From Gyromitra esculenta (Eukaryota > Ascomycota > Pezizomycetes > Pezizales > Discinaceae), in the NCBI GenBank assembly GCA_038503075.1, contig JBCAML010000004.1:1261149-1325148 (forward strand): a stretch of DNA of 64,000 nt, written 5' to 3'. The notes beneath the pieces were generated by a model. It was not told the DNA's origin, did no database searches, and worked only from the letters and a program-made list of their open reading frames with translations. Shown piece by piece: positions 14,701 through 26,539 of this stretch. The stretch's first letter is position 1. Each line of letters opens with the position of its first letter. A program made the translations under genes and the position numbers.

Positions 14701-17700
14701 GAGAGTTCTGTCTGCTGAACCGTGCGACAGATATATGGTGAGACTTTGCAGCTGCGCATGCAAGTAGATCCTCTAACTCCTTTTTTTCCCACAAAAAAAA
14801 AAAGAACTATATATCACTTCTACCCCCCAGCAGCAGCATCAACGAATAGAAGCAGGCAGACCGAAACATGTGGGGAAAAGATTGATATCAGATTTATGTG
14901 CTCCATTTATATCGGTTGCTTGAGCTTCATCGTGAAGGATAAACCATAGACAGTCGGCAGAAAGGACACGTTCGATCTCGAATTGACCTTATCTACTATA
15001 TTTGCTGCCTTGATTAGTATTATCTTTCCTTGCTTCCTTCCTTCACATGTGCTGGTGTGTCCGTCTAAGACCTTCGCTGTGTTGGATTTGTGTTGATGCC
15101 CTCGAAAAGTCTTGAACAGCGCGAGTGATATAAGATGTTGCGGCATGGCCCCGCTCGCAGTGCATTAGGCGATTAGACCATATCAGAATACCCTTTAAAA
15201 GTGTAAATTACCTTCATACTGAGCAATTATCTATAGCTTTTACCTTGAAGCTCGAAGATCTCATCAAAGTCCTCTCCTACATGGTTTCAATTGTTGGGGG
15301 CATCTTAGCAAGATTAGACATTACGCAGGCAATCAAGCGATCAAGCGATTGAAATAGCCTTACGCAATTGTTTCTTCGTGTGTGAGCACTTTATTAAAGG
15401 CACGTGATAATAATTCTTCCACGTGAAAGGTGATTCCCACAACACAACTGATCACTCGATCGTAAGCCAGCCCCTCAGCGACACAAGAGTAAGGATCGGG
15501 CTTACATTTCGTATTTGATAGCCTTCCGTGTTTAACACGGTCTCAATAAAATATATGAACATTGGAGCTACATTTACGGATTGAATAAGATGCAGGAAAG
15601 TGGTGCACGCTTTGTGACCTAGAAACGAGGTAACACCTAAACCGAGTAGGAATCCCAGCTAAACAAGCGAGATATCACCTCTTAGTTGATCTAGGGAAAT
15701 CACCCCTGGCAAAGTGAAAAAAAAAAAGTCACATCACAAGATACCAAACCCAATATAAAATATCGCCTCTGGGTACAAGACGTCATTCTATAGAAGGAAG
15801 CGGGGACGCGTACCATTCTGTATTTATACTAGAGACAAGTTTCAAAAGTTCGATTCAATCCCAATCTCCCATGTGCTAGTTGCTGAACGTGCTAATTCAA
15901 GAAACTTTGCGCGCTTTTCGCCCAGATAAGCTTATAGCGAGAAATCCGAGTCAGATCCTGTGCAGCTAAATTTTTTTTTCAAAGCTCAAACAGCCCGCTG
16001 ATTGCTCCTATCTCCTCACAGCAGTAAGCTTTATATATATGATAGATCGCTAGAGAGATTATGGCCTAAGTGTCGAGCGTCTTCTTTGTTGGTATAGTTG
16101 GCCCACAAGTATGTGTGTCACGTGACTATCGATTTTTTATTTCATATGTTCACAACGCCAACCCCCATCCATAACTTATAAAGTAGGGAAGATATTCGGT
16201 TAGGCTATCTGGCTCTCTGTTCGCACTTTCCATACAGAAATATACGTAGGTCTTATATTTGTAATCCACCCTCGATCGCTGCATGTAGAGTAATTGGCTG
16301 CTCACCGGCTTCACGGGCCTAGGAGTAAGCCAATTTATTACTCTACTATTTAACTACAAGTTTAAAGATCCTCTGATTGACTCACAAATTTTTGGTGCAG
16401 CCTGAGCAATATTATATAACTAGATAGTACATACTCCCATTATAAAACACCAGTTCCTTCCTTCGACACGGTGAACTTTTGTCTATCTATGCCGTTCGCA
16501 CTACTACATTATATGTATACATACGCTCTTAATACTCTTCAGCATTCAATACCACCTGGCAGTATGTATTGACCCTGAGCATCAGTTCTACGACCCATTT
16601 ACTATCTAGAATTGAATGATCTTGAAGTACTCCGAACCCAGTCTCCTGGTGTGCATCATTTCCATTTTTGCTATGCGAAGATCACTTACAAACTTCAAGC
16701 AGATTAACCCTAATCCACGATAATCGAGAGGAACCAATCCGCGAAGGCTCACGGCGGATGCTCTTCTTCCGTATTCAAGAAACACTTGTCGGAAAGAGTA
16801 ATAATCCCCTTCAGCCCCGTCGTCCCATTATTTCGTTCGCCATTTCCCACGCTATCTCCACCGTCTAGACCCCCCTACCCCTACCGATTCCCTTTTCTGT
16901 TGGCAGGTTTGCAAATCGCCATTGCTGCATTGTCGGTGTGGCGGGCTGTTATTCCGTGCTCAGCCCCCCCCCGTCCTCGTAGATCTCTCCTCTGCAGTAC
17001 AGTTACATGAAGCAAGTGGGGCTTGTGGACGATTTAGCTGGCTATCACTTATTGGGTAGCTCGTATTTACGTATGTACCGAATAAACTGTATGTTGCGAC
17101 CTGCATTAATGTTGTCGTGAAACTTATGCACCTTATCTACCTGGGTCTAGGTGGAACTAAGTTCGTGATTAGCCTGAGTGGAAGCTTGACTAAATATGCT
17201 TAAGCTTGTTATAACGTTAATGAGAGATGTTTCAGTGAGGTTAGCTTTTGGTTTGAGTTTTCTTGGTGCAAAAAACCATCGGAATAGCTAGTAAACCACC
17301 CAACAAGTGGGGTTGGTAGACGGGGCGACCTAGAGAGGGATGATGATGATACTTAAAGTGGTAATCATGAACCCCTATACGAATCATGGGATATTAGATC
17401 TCGAGGTGAGGAACCCGATTGGATGAGCAGAGAGGGGATACACGTACTCACAGACCATCACTCGTCCATCCTATTGGTAATATATGCAGGATATATCGGA
17501 GATAGTGTTATATTAATATATATACTAATAGGAAATCCCCACTGACGCGTCTTTTGATGTATTAATAGAAACGGCCCGTTCGGATACGATTCAGGAGTGG
17601 TCTACAGTAGCGCAAGGCCTTCGGCGGCCGAACCCCGAATTCCCGAATCCGGAAGCTAAAACACTGATGGCATTTTTCCAGCAGTAACCCATCCCTACCT

Positions 17701-18351
17701 ACTTAAGAACTCCACCTCAGATTAAGGAACACATAGCCTATTGCTCAGCCAATATTGGTTTGCTGCGTCGCTCAAGTTAATAGGGCTTCCTGCCGGCGGG
17801 CTGCGAAGCGTCAATCGCTTTGTTTCGAGATACCTACTTAAATCAATGATAAAACCATAATACGAGAGGCTGTGCATCTATAGCCGGGCTTACCCTAGCA
17901 TCAAACGTGAGAATTTTTTCGTCTCCTACCAGAATCTCTATCTTTGACGTATTTTCCTTCTGTGCCATCCATGGAAAGTACTACTTGGGTTACGCACTTT
18001 CCTTGCATCGCCTCTATGCCCATGCATGCTGTACGATCTTGGGTTTGCTGGGTTTAGACAGCTGAATACCCCTGCGTCTCGAACCATAGCTAATGTACCT
18101 ACGAGTATCGAAAATGCTAATACACGTTAGAGTTTAAGGCTTGTACGTCTCAATCTAGATGGCGCTAAGAATATGAACCTCCTAAGCTCCCATTTCCCTT
18201 TAAAATGCAGCTCGTTGCCGCAAAAATCTTTTTCTGAAATCATCAGATCTAATTACCACCCGCGACCTCGAATACTTTCTTTTTGAATTCTTAACGCTCA
18301 TTTATTACCTATCAGACCCAGTTCTCATAGTTCAATTCTATTCTTCGCCCA
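8718..18351. other. Long intergenic stretch with simple repeats, no supported gene
   Basis: Nearly 10 kb without a supported gene. Near 9715-9740 there is a CAT/CCATCA microsatellite, and at 10650-10690 a short minisatellite of GGATG units. A small TA-bounded hairpin lies at 16286-16345 and an AT-rich imperfect hairpin at about 17469-17531. The remaining open frames are short and lack domain signals. The last ~100 bases before 18352 should hold the RTA1-like gene promoter and leader. Confidence 0.5.
16286..16345. repeat. Small TA-bounded hairpin
   Basis: Left arm GAGTAATTGGCT and right arm AGCCAATttatTACTC are inverted, with a 4-base indel, and each outer end is a TA dinucleotide. At about 60 bp it is too small to carry a gene. 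It could be a remnant of a mariner-type MITE or a chance hairpin. Confidence 0.35.
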
Positions 18352-19306
18352 ATGGCTAGTTTATTAGTAAGGAATACGACTCCAGATGGGACTAAGCTCC
18401 CAAGTGATTATTGGAGGGATATGACCCCAAGCAGCGGAGCAGCTATAGTATTCGCAGTATTGTTTGGACTTGGTGCTCTATATCATGCGTTCCAGCTATT
18501 CAAGTATCGAGCCTGGTACTTTAGCGCGTTTGTGATCGGAGCCTTTAGTGAGTTCTTTTTTTTGTACATTCGAGGTTTCATTTCAACGAGCTGGTAACTT
18601 ACTGTGTTTGATAGTGATGTCTATTGGTTACATCTTCCGATTCATCTCAATCCACAATTCAGGCGATCTCGGGCCGTATGTCATGCAGACACTTTTCATC
18701 CTCCTTCCGCCGTCTCTCTACGCTGCTACAATCTATATGCTTTACGGCCGCATCGTCATCCTCGTCGACGCCGCCGATCTATCTCTCATCCGCCCCACCT
18801 GGGTCACCAAGGTCTTTGTCGCCGGCGATGCCTTCTCGTTCCTCCTGCAAGCTGGAGGAGGAGCAATGTTGACTAGTGACGGCAAACAAGATCTCGCGAA
18901 GAAAATCCTGCTCCTGGGTCTCTTCTCCCAGCTGCTCTCGTTCGGGTTCTTCCTTGTTGTTTCGGCGGTGTTCTACTACCGGGTGAAGAAAGCTATGAGG
19001 ACGCCGGTACCGACTTATGGGAAATATCACTGGACAAAGATGATGAAGGTGCTGTATTTTGCGGCTTCGCTGATCATTGTTCGTTGTATCTTCCGAGTGG
19101 TCGAGTTCAATGCGGATCAAGATTCGGCGATTAGGAAAAACGAGATTTATGCTTATTGCTTTGACGCAGTACCGATGCTTTTTGTCCAGTGCATTTTTCA
19201 CTTCTACCATGGGGGGATGGTCCTTCCGATTGGTGGGGTATCTGGAAAGAGGGAAAGATTGGGTGAGGGTGATAGCCAATTTGAGCTTACAAGAGGGGAA
19301 GTTTGA
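18352..19306 (+). CDS. RTA1-like 7-TM membrane protein (two exons, 295 aa)
   Basis: Exons 18352-18547 and 18615-19306 join across a 67-nt intron (donor GTGAGT, acceptor GATAG). The join gives FVIGAFMMSIGYIFRF, which keeps the spacing of the second membrane segment in the RTA1 family. Seven hydrophobic segments can be seen at about residues 29-50, 54-75, 84-112, 121-144, 156-184, 207-229 and 245-270. Family hallmarks include GDAFSFLLQAGGGAM before segment five and IVRCIFRVVE in segment six. The length is usual for the family. RTA1-type proteins are fungal membrane proteins linked to resistance against membrane-active or lipid-like toxicants (for example aminocholesterol resistance and sphingoid-base export in yeast); the substrate here cannot be told. 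The C-terminal tail is short, charged and probably cytosolic. No neighbour suggests a pathway. Confidence 0.9.
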
Positions 19307-22300
19307 TGCGGGAACGGTTGGGTTATAATGTATATTTATATTTTAGATGGAAGGTGGATCAAACGTTTCTTTTCAGGGATTTTTTTTTTTGCAAGAGGTT
19401 TTCTCTTAGGTTTAGATTGGATGGGTGATATTTGATCATATGCGGTTTGCAAGACTATAGCTATAGCTACAAAGGAACAATTACTTCTCTTGATATGAAA
19501 TACGCTCTCTGAATCCTTCTCCTATCTGAATAAAAGGTTGAGAATCTGTCACTCCTTGCAGCTTGATGTAGTTAAGATCATGGCAAGTAAACCCTAAACC
19601 CGGAATAATTCGGCCCGGCTGGGGGGTTCACAGGGAGGTCCCTGGAGCTCCCAGCGGAGCGATTCCCGCGAAACTCGGACTGTAGGCTTCCCGGGCGGCA
19701 GTGTTGGACTGCACAGCCCCTTCGTGAAGCTGGTCTTCGGAGGCTCGAGACTCCGGTGCAGGTACATACATGCACGTACATATTATACCGGATTGACCAG
19801 ACGTCGTACGATTCCCTGTTTTGATTATGCTTGCAGTAATCTTAAAACCCAATTCTGTTCCCTGGGACCCTCGCTTAATCTCAGACGCGTCGGATCTAGG
19901 CTGTTCTGGCTAGATGGCGTTCGCTAATCCGCCGTTGCATCGCACAGCCGATCACTCGCCAGACTCACGGCCCATCACTCGCCATCTTAGACGAGAGATT
20001 TCGACCAACCCACAGCGCCAACCACAGCGCCAACCAGCAATAAACAAAAATTCATCTGTCGTGATTAGTTATACTGCTGGACCCACCTATACACACTTGT
20101 AGCACGTATCAAACGCCGCTTATCGAGCCTATCACACGAGCAGCAGAATAGAAATTATCGTGGCATCCCGGTTCGGTACCGGAAATTAAATCCCAATCCC
20201 CTGATCATTTCGCTCTATTTTAAACTTGAGCTTATAGAGTCGCCCTGACTCAAATACCTGCGGTAGTTGTTGCCGGAAACCCATAGATAATCAACGCTGT
20301 TTATTCCTGGGTCAACAGCATCACTCCCAAACCCCAGCACCGCTGACAGAAGAAGACTCAACAGATCGAGGAGCTGGGTTGGTGCCAAGCACCAGTTCTC
20401 GGATGCCAAGAACTAATTTTATAAACGAACGTCACACAATCAGCAGCATCAAGGTCCCTCCAGTGCTTTCGCACTTTAGACATCCCCACAGGTCAATACT
20501 TGTCAAGTGTTGACTGGCTATTTTTAATATAAGCCCACTCTTGGCTCGAGAGAGAGAAAGAAAAATGCAACCGTACGGCAAAAAGGATCGAGAAACCGGG
20601 ATCTATTGACAGGGCTTTTTGGCCAATCCAACTGCTAGAATTTTCCTCGAAAACTCTGGGGAGCCAATAACAGACCCGAACCCCAAGTCTCACGTTTTTC
20701 GATCTTTTTTGCCGTACGCTGTGCACGCAGAACCGCGCGGGGGTGGGGAAGAAGCTTGATCAATCTTCAAACCCGCGTTAACCCACATTAATTTGAGCCG
20801 ACTGCATTATTTGGAAGAGCATTCGGGACCAATTCCAGTAAAGGATCCTGCAAAAATACTTGCTATGAGCTTATATATAGACTAGTATCACGTCATATGC
20901 GATTGTCGGGAAAGGAGTTTTTTTTTTTTTCTTTGGTGTGTTAGGGTTCTCATAGCCATCCCTATCGTTATCACTGATAAGCTAGTCATCTAGTAAACTA
21001 ACCTCTGTGTGGACTCCGTTTTCGGCAAATGACATGCTCACTAAACCGTTTTCTGTCTTGAAGGGTGTAGTCCAATGGGAAAAGTCTGACTTACGACACA
21101 GCGGCAGACTAAGGTTCCTATCCGCCGCTTTCAGTGGCCCGCGCAAGATGATTGGGTACCCAGCAGAGCACCCATATGGACAGCGGATCTTAGAGTATAT
21201 GGCTAAATCTATCAATATCCCTCAACCAGTAAGCTTAGTCTCGTCGCCAGACCTAACTTGTTAGCCATGGGCTGCATACGTTGACGGGCCTAGATTATAT
21301 GTGGCCCTAGTTGGTCGTTATAATCACCCGTGCCTGTTATCAGAACCATCTCAATCAGACCCCGCAAAAGCTCTGTCCTTGAATCTCAAATACGACAATG
21401 AACATCAGTTTCGATTGAGCGTCTTCTTTGTTCCTCAATGGATATAGCCCTTCAAGCGCAAACACTTACCCTTGGTAATACCCGGGGCAGGCATGAAGAA
21501 CCCGAACATGCAAGTGCGAGTTGACCAGCCAATCCGTTAATGTGCCAGCTGAGGACGAATCAAAAATCGCTACCAGCAAAAGTTATGTTCAGGTTCTTCA
21601 TGCCTGCCTCGAGTAAATATCCCATTGAGAGCCAGGCCATCGATTGCTGTCGAGGAAAACCAATCTCGAAGTGGAGTGGAGGGGATAAAACCCTCATAGA
21701 TGACCTTTCTCAAATCGGTGACGCCAGTGTTATATTTACTTAATCCAACCGTCTAGGTCATAAGGAATAGGACCGCATAATAAGAATGTGACTCAAATAG
21801 TTGACCAAGTGTTAAATTCCAAGTAACCAGCAGACGCCAGACCCAGCAAGGATTCTATATAGTCTCAGGCTAACCCAATCAGATAGATAACCTAGTACGG
21901 ACGATGAGCTTGTAATACGTACTAAGCCATTGGCTCCGAGGAATAACTAATGATGATGCATACCCTTTCGGTTCTAATCGCTTTCGATATCAAGATCAAA
22001 TCGTCTCTGCATCTCGAATTGATTGACACCGCGACGCAAAGCTGGATGACATGATGAAACTGGATATCAAGGCGAAACTAAGCGGGTTTCAATAACAATT
22101 AGCGGTTTTTCGATAGATACCAATCGTGGACCAAGGTACTATTTTGTATAAGCTCGAACTACAAAGAACTATTATAGTTCTAGGGAAACCATGCCTTGAA
22201 TTCCTTTCTGAGCGAAACTAGGTCAGCGAACTGGGTTGCGTCTATCCGATGGCGGCTTTTGCGGAATGTGGTTGAATAGAGTAGTCATCAACTGATTCGT

Positions 22301-23163
22301 TGTTAGACTATTGCATATAAATGTGATTATATCACAGGAAACTACCAGAAATGGTGCTTACAATAAACCTTACTAGTCGATGCGCCGAGAGCAAGAGTCA
22401 ATAGCGTTGTGTGAGCCAAATACGTAGTAGCCATGAGTGGCAACAAAGCAGCAGACGTATTTTGTCTTCTAGCAGTTTCACAAATGAGAGTACTTGCTGA
22501 ATACGAAGCACCACGACGTACGTAGAAAGGTCGTGGAGAATGCAATGGCTTTTGAGGTTCGCACCCTGTGAAAGATGCTTGATTTGGAGGTTTCTGTAGT
22601 GAGTATTTTGTGGTTATAGCTAAGGTTAGTGGTGATACAGGATGGATTTAGTGACGCTAGAACGGTTAATCTATCCACCTATTTCCAAAATAAGTACAAC
22701 TACATGTATTCACAAATCACCATCGTTCGATTATGCTCCTTAGGATCTTGAAGGATTTATGATCTAAGTTCACGGTGAAAAAAATTCATTCACATTGCTG
22801 TACTACCAGATTCCACATCTTCATATCTCGTATCTCTCCTGTTTTCAGCCTTTCTTTTTTCCTGGACCTTCATTACCGAACCCCCTTCCCTGAAGAATAG
22901 GAAATGACACCCACCCGTTTGCCCCAAGAAAAATGTAAAAAAAATAACCCACCAATGATCACTACAAGTACCAGAGATGTAGATGAGATATACTAGAAAA
23001 AAAAACGCCCTACCCATTTGAGCTGAGATAGAGAGTAGAACAAAAAACAAATGGAAAGGGTATTCCGCAATCGATACCAATACACAAACAGAAAACCGTT
23101 GCCTCATACGCTAAGCATTCCTGCGCATAATCACTCGTAATCATTCATAAATGGCATTAAGTT
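19307..23163. other. Intergenic stretch, one MITE, no supported gene
   Basis: Apart from the inverted-repeat element at 21479-21615, no feature is supported. A locally GC-rich block at 19600-19800 stands out from the AT-rich surroundings, but its open frames are short and conflict with one another. The downstream part (22790-23163) likely includes the 3' flank of the minus-strand gene ending at 23164. Confidence 0.45.
21479..21615. mobile_element. MITE, TA target duplication, family E
   Basis: A 137-bp element bounded by TA at both ends. Imperfect terminal inverted repeats of about 33 bp begin CCCGGGGCAGGCATGAAGA on the left and end TCTTCATGCCTGCCTCGAG on the right. Its interior matches the element at 26403-26539 closely (shared ACCAGCCAA, GACGAATCA and TACCAGCAAAAGT blocks at the same spacing), and both are 137 bp. 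The TA duplication points to mobilisation by a Tc1/mariner-type transposase. No coding capacity. Confidence 0.8.
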
Positions 23164-24354
23164 CTAAACGCGGGAACTCGCCATGCTTCCCTCACTCGAC
23201 AAGCTTCCCTCGCTTCCTTTCCTGTAACCCCTCGAACCTCCCGGCACGACCGCTCTACTTCCGATGGGGACTAAATGTCCCACGGGTACGCCATTCCCAA
23301 ATGTCCCTCCAGCGCCACCTCCATTCCTCTCCACTGGTCCAGCGTTCCTTCCAGCAATAATCTTCTCCTGGGGTAGATGATGCGCATACACTTTATGGCC
23401 CTTTGCCATCCCGAGCTGGCTTTGGTCAATGCTATCATCATCGGAATCCGAGTCTGATTCGGAAGAGGAAGAATCATCTGATGAACTGTATTCCGTTGAT
23501 TGTGGGGATATGACACGTTTTGGTTGTGGTGGTTGGGTAGGCCTACGGGTAGACCTGCGAGTTGATTTACCCCGTTTAGCTTTAGAAGGATGACGAACAA
23601 CAGTAGGATTATGGTTGAGATTAGGGTAGTGGGACGACAGATCTGAGTCCTCTGGTTTCCAGCCGCGGGGGCGAGCAGGCTCCTGGTTATCAACGTAGGA
23701 CTCTGACCGGATTGATCGGGCATCGTCACGCATTTCCTTCTCTCTAGCCACTTCGGTATCGGCATCGCTGCGTCTATCACCTCCCCTAAGACGACCCCAA
23801 ATGCTCTCGCCGGCACCCCAAACTGAGGCCATACCGGTTTTCTTCTTCGAGACCATTGGACGGGGACCAAAGGTTTTGGCGACATGGGACTTGGTGTAAG
23901 TTGTGTCGAGCTCCCCCAAAACAACGGTACGAGCACCCTGTGTGCTGCCTCCCGCTCGGCGGGTAGAGCCATCAGAAAAGACAGTGATAGCATCATCTGG
24001 TCGGGCACCAGGGCGACGGAGAACAGACGACTTGTAGTCCTCCCAATCAGTCTCTTTCCAGATAAATCCATCTTTCTTCACGAACAACCACAGCACTAGT
24101 AAACCAAGTGAGGCACCAAGAAGCGAGAATACGACAAGAATCCCAGCAGTCAATGATTTCGGAGGGACATAGGCACCTCGTTTCTCGAGGTCCCGTGCGT
24201 CGATGATACCATATTCGTCGTATGAGGGTTCGGTAAAACGACGGACTGCATCCACGAGCACAGTAGGAAATCGTTTGATGAGGTCGTCACTATTGAATTC
24301 CGAACTACGTTCAGCAAGGTAAGACCTGAAGGCGGTTAACGGCTGAGGTGCCAT
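23164..24354 (-). CDS. Single-pass membrane protein of unknown function, 396 aa
   Basis: An uninterrupted frame on the minus strand from ATG at 24354-24352. The N-terminal 67 residues are soluble and charged (IKRFPTVLVDAVRRFTEPSY). A single hydrophobic segment follows at about residues 68-92 and is trailed by KK, which suggests an outside-N, cytosolic-C topology. The remaining 300 residues are hydrophilic, with a conserved-looking block DWEDYKSSVLRRPGARPDD, a VWGAGESIWGRLRGG motif, a basic KRGKSTRRSTRRP run and a long Ser/Asp acidic run at about 290-312. A Gly-rich tail ends SSRV. No domain is recognised. It resembles long-tailed single-pass proteins common in ascomycete genomes, but no function is proposed. 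The leader upstream of the ATG (24355-24700) is open in another frame and may be 5' UTR. Confidence 0.75.
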   Translation of the reverse strand: MAPQPLTAFRSYLAERSSEFNSDDLIKRFPTVLVDAVRRFTEPSYDEYGIIDARDLEKRGAYVPPKSLTAGILVVFSLLGASLGLLVLWLFVKKDGFIWKETDWEDYKSSVLRRPGARPDDAITVFSDGSTRRAGGSTQGARTVVLGELDTTYTKSHVAKTFGPRPMVSKKKTGMASVWGAGESIWGRLRGGDRRSDADTEVAREKEMRDDARSIRSESYVDNQEPARPRGWKPEDSDLSSHYPNLNHNPTVVRHPSKAKRGKSTRRSTRRPTQPPQPKRVISPQSTEYSSSDDSSSSESDSDSDDDSIDQSQLGMAKGHKVYAHHLPQEKIIAGRNAGPVERNGGGAGGTFGNGVPVGHLVPIGSRAVVPGGSRGYRKGSEGSLSSEGSMASSRV

Positions 24355-25758
24355 GATTCCTGCGTTGGCTCGCGTACAATGCTGGAAACGTCTTCAGCGG
24401 GGTATGATTGGAGGGAGATTTCGCTATCGTGGAAGGCAGGTGAAATAGGTGAAATGGATGTTTCGTCAGATGGAATGACGATTGATGGATGAGTTATTCC
24501 AGACAGAGGAAGACTGAAGTCTGACAGAGGTGGAGGAATGCAGCGTAAATTGGGGGGGCTACGTGATGTGGCAGGCTGCTCCACAGAAAACCTGGGAGGC
24601 TGGTTTGTTGTTAACACGTCCCTGTTGCTACAGCAACGAATCGGCTTGGTAGCGAGTGACGTAGCACAGCTTGCGAATAGAGTGCTCGTAACAAACACCT
24701 CTATTGATTACCGCTTGCACTTCTTCAGTTAGTCGGCGGTTAACGGTCAAAGGTACTCTCTTGGTCTTTTTTTTGTTTTTTTTCTCACGATGCTGGTATC
24801 CATGTGGAATAATCCTAAAATGGCATCGAGAAAGCCATGTGTTTTGGGGTTCGAACAAGCCTTCTCCAAATCTTATCTGAGCTTGGAGAGTCAATTTCTT
24901 GCACTCCTATGTACTGTCACGGTGTTGGGATAAAATCTTTGGCTGAAAAGAATGGACCGGGGACCAGGAAGAGCATACAAGACCAAATGCATACGTGGAG
25001 ATACTGAAGCACAGGCGGATAGATGGAAGGATAAAGCAGGGTACCACGACATGCTCCCAGCGGACGATGATCGAGGACATGACGGCGAATCTAGTTGATC
25101 TGCCGCTGTATCGTCGTCCTCTGCCTCGGTATCAGCGCTCATGTCAGGAGAATCCCCGCAGCGAGTAAGACTTCTAGAATTCGTTTCCTAACCAATAGGT
25201 ACCCCTCAGGGATGTCCAAACTTCTTACCCGACATAGGTTTGTACTCTAGCTCAAACAGGAACATTTATCCGAAACTCAGTGAAAATGCACCCTGCACGC
25301 CACGATCTTTAGTTGCGTCCCTAATGACGACAGAGGAGTAAATGGGACATCATAAATATGTGGAGAAACGTAGCCATGGGGAGCAAGATGAAGATATGGG
25401 GAAGGTGTGATATTTTATTCTTTGGATGGCTAAAACTACACAGTTCTGCGCAAACCTCACGAGAGCTATCTGCGCTCAAATGATCTCATCAGATATAATA
25501 GGACGTTCATTTAGGGCTTCAGATCAGTCGGGAGATCTTACTCTCACCTCTAAATCTATTACCTACTTTAGAAGTGTTTTCCGTGCACTGTATGCTTTAT
25601 CACGGATAATCCCGCGGGTGTGCTTGAATGAGAAGATTAGTGGAGGTAAACACCACGATTCTGTTTCCTACGGGTGACGAGTGAAGCTGTGATAGTTATC
25701 ACGCTGCCTCGTTTTTATTGGTAGAGTAGAGTACGATGTCGTAGTTCCGATTCTCATG
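24355..25758. other. Intergenic stretch, no supported gene
   Basis: Contains the presumed promoter and leader of the minus-strand gene that starts at 24354. A T-rich run lies near 24765-24785. An 83-codon minus-strand frame at 24891-25142 begins with an acidic MSADTEAEDDDTAADQ stretch but has no supporting exon structure and is left unannotated. Confidence 0.45.
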
Positions 25759-25890
25759 TACTTGTTTGCAGGCATACGAACCGGAAAACATGGGGGTGTG
25801 GCTTTGTGTGCTGCGACATTAGGCACGGTTTCCGTAGCATAGAAAGCCACACACCCCATGTTTTCCGGTTCGTATGCCTGCAAACAAGTA
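25759..25890. mobile_element. Foldback MITE, family A, copy 1
   Basis: A 132-bp near-palindrome bounded by TA. The inverted repeats are about 47 bp long (outer end CTTGTTTGCAGGCATACGAA), identical for the first 37 bases and then offset by a small indel. They leave a loop of roughly 37 bases containing CATTAGGCAC. There is no open frame. The TA target duplication fits a Tc1/mariner-class origin. If transcribed, either strand would fold into one long hairpin. Confidence 0.85.
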
Positions 25891-25899
25891 TTTGTGCTC

Positions 25900-26031
25900 T
25901 ACTTGTTAGTAGGCATACGAACCAGAAAACATGGGGAATGTGGCTTTATACGCTGCGGCATTAGGCACAGATTCCGTGGCATACAAAGCCACACCCCCAT
26001 GTTTTCTGGTTCGTATGCCTGCTAACAAGTA
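25900..26031. mobile_element. Foldback MITE, family A, copy 2
   Basis: A second 132-bp near-palindrome nine bases beyond copy 1, with the same TIR core GGCATACGAACC and the same loop block CATTAGGCAC, differing from copy 1 at scattered sites. TA forms each outer edge. It lies next to, and shares its right TA with, the element that follows. Copies 1 and 2 have the same length, so this is a pair of related insertions rather than a random inverted repeat. Confidence 0.85.
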
Positions 26032-26145
26032 GCATAAGTACCTGAAAATGCCTTTTTATGGCAAAGTTTTTTTAATTCGCCCCGCAACAGCACTTCAAAA
26101 TTTGGTTGGCCAAAGCCTTACCCTTGTTTTTAGGTACTTATGCTA
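26030..26145. mobile_element. MITE, TA target duplication, family C
   Basis: 116 bp with 17-bp terminal inverted repeats (GCATAAGTACCTGAAAA on the left; the reverse complement of the right end is GCATAAGTACCTAAAAA). The left TA is shared with the right end of the preceding foldback element. The interior carries no coding frame. Its flanks, TTTGTGCTC on the far left of the A2-C pair and GAGCACAAG on the right, are mutual inverted repeats. Confidence 0.75.
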
Positions 26146-26294
26146 GAGCACAAGTATGGTGCCTTCTGCGCCTTCTAAAACAAAACGTCAGAATTAAAAT
26201 AAGGTTCTTTGGGTATAATTAATGGTTGGTCATGACCCTTCAAAAACATTGGACACCAGCAAACAGCTTTGTTTCCACACATATATTACTCAGC

Positions 26295-26404
26295 TAGAGA
26301 CTTTGCGCTTTTGAGCCAACCCTGGTTTTTGACCAACCAGAAGCTAATCTGCGCCAATCAAATTGCTAAAAATCGGAGCTAGATCTATTTGCGCAAAGTC
26401 TCTA
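26295..26404. mobile_element. MITE, TA target duplication, family D
   Basis: 110 bp with short inverted ends GAGACTTTGCGC / GCGCAAAGTCTC, each flanked by TA. The right TA is shared with the family E element that begins at 26403, so the two elements abut with a single dinucleotide between them. No coding frame. Confidence 0.7.
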
Positions 26405-26539
26405 TTCACAACAGGAATAAAGAACCCGAAAATTCAAGTGTGGACTAACCAGCCAAGTCGTAGATGCGCCAAGTTAAGACGAATCAGAAATTACTACCAG
26501 CAAAAGTCATTTTCGGGTTCTTTATGCCTGTTGCGAGTA
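26403..26539. mobile_element. MITE, TA target duplication, family E, second copy
   Basis: 137 bp, the same length as the copy at 21479-21615, with closely matching interior and TIR core ATAAAGAACCCGAAAA. TA is at both edges. The outermost bases of the TIR differ from the other copy (CAACAGG against GGCAGGC), so both are old or belong to subfamilies. Confidence 0.8.

Noticed and set aside
18548..18590. Alternative 43-nt intron in the RTA1-like gene
   Set aside because: It keeps the frame but inserts eight residues into the second membrane segment and breaks the family spacing. The 67-nt intron fits better.
24336..24698. 120-codon minus-strand frame upstream of the membrane-protein gene
   Set aside because: It overlaps the ATG of that gene in another frame and reads as Ser/Pro-rich low complexity. 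It is more likely leader sequence.
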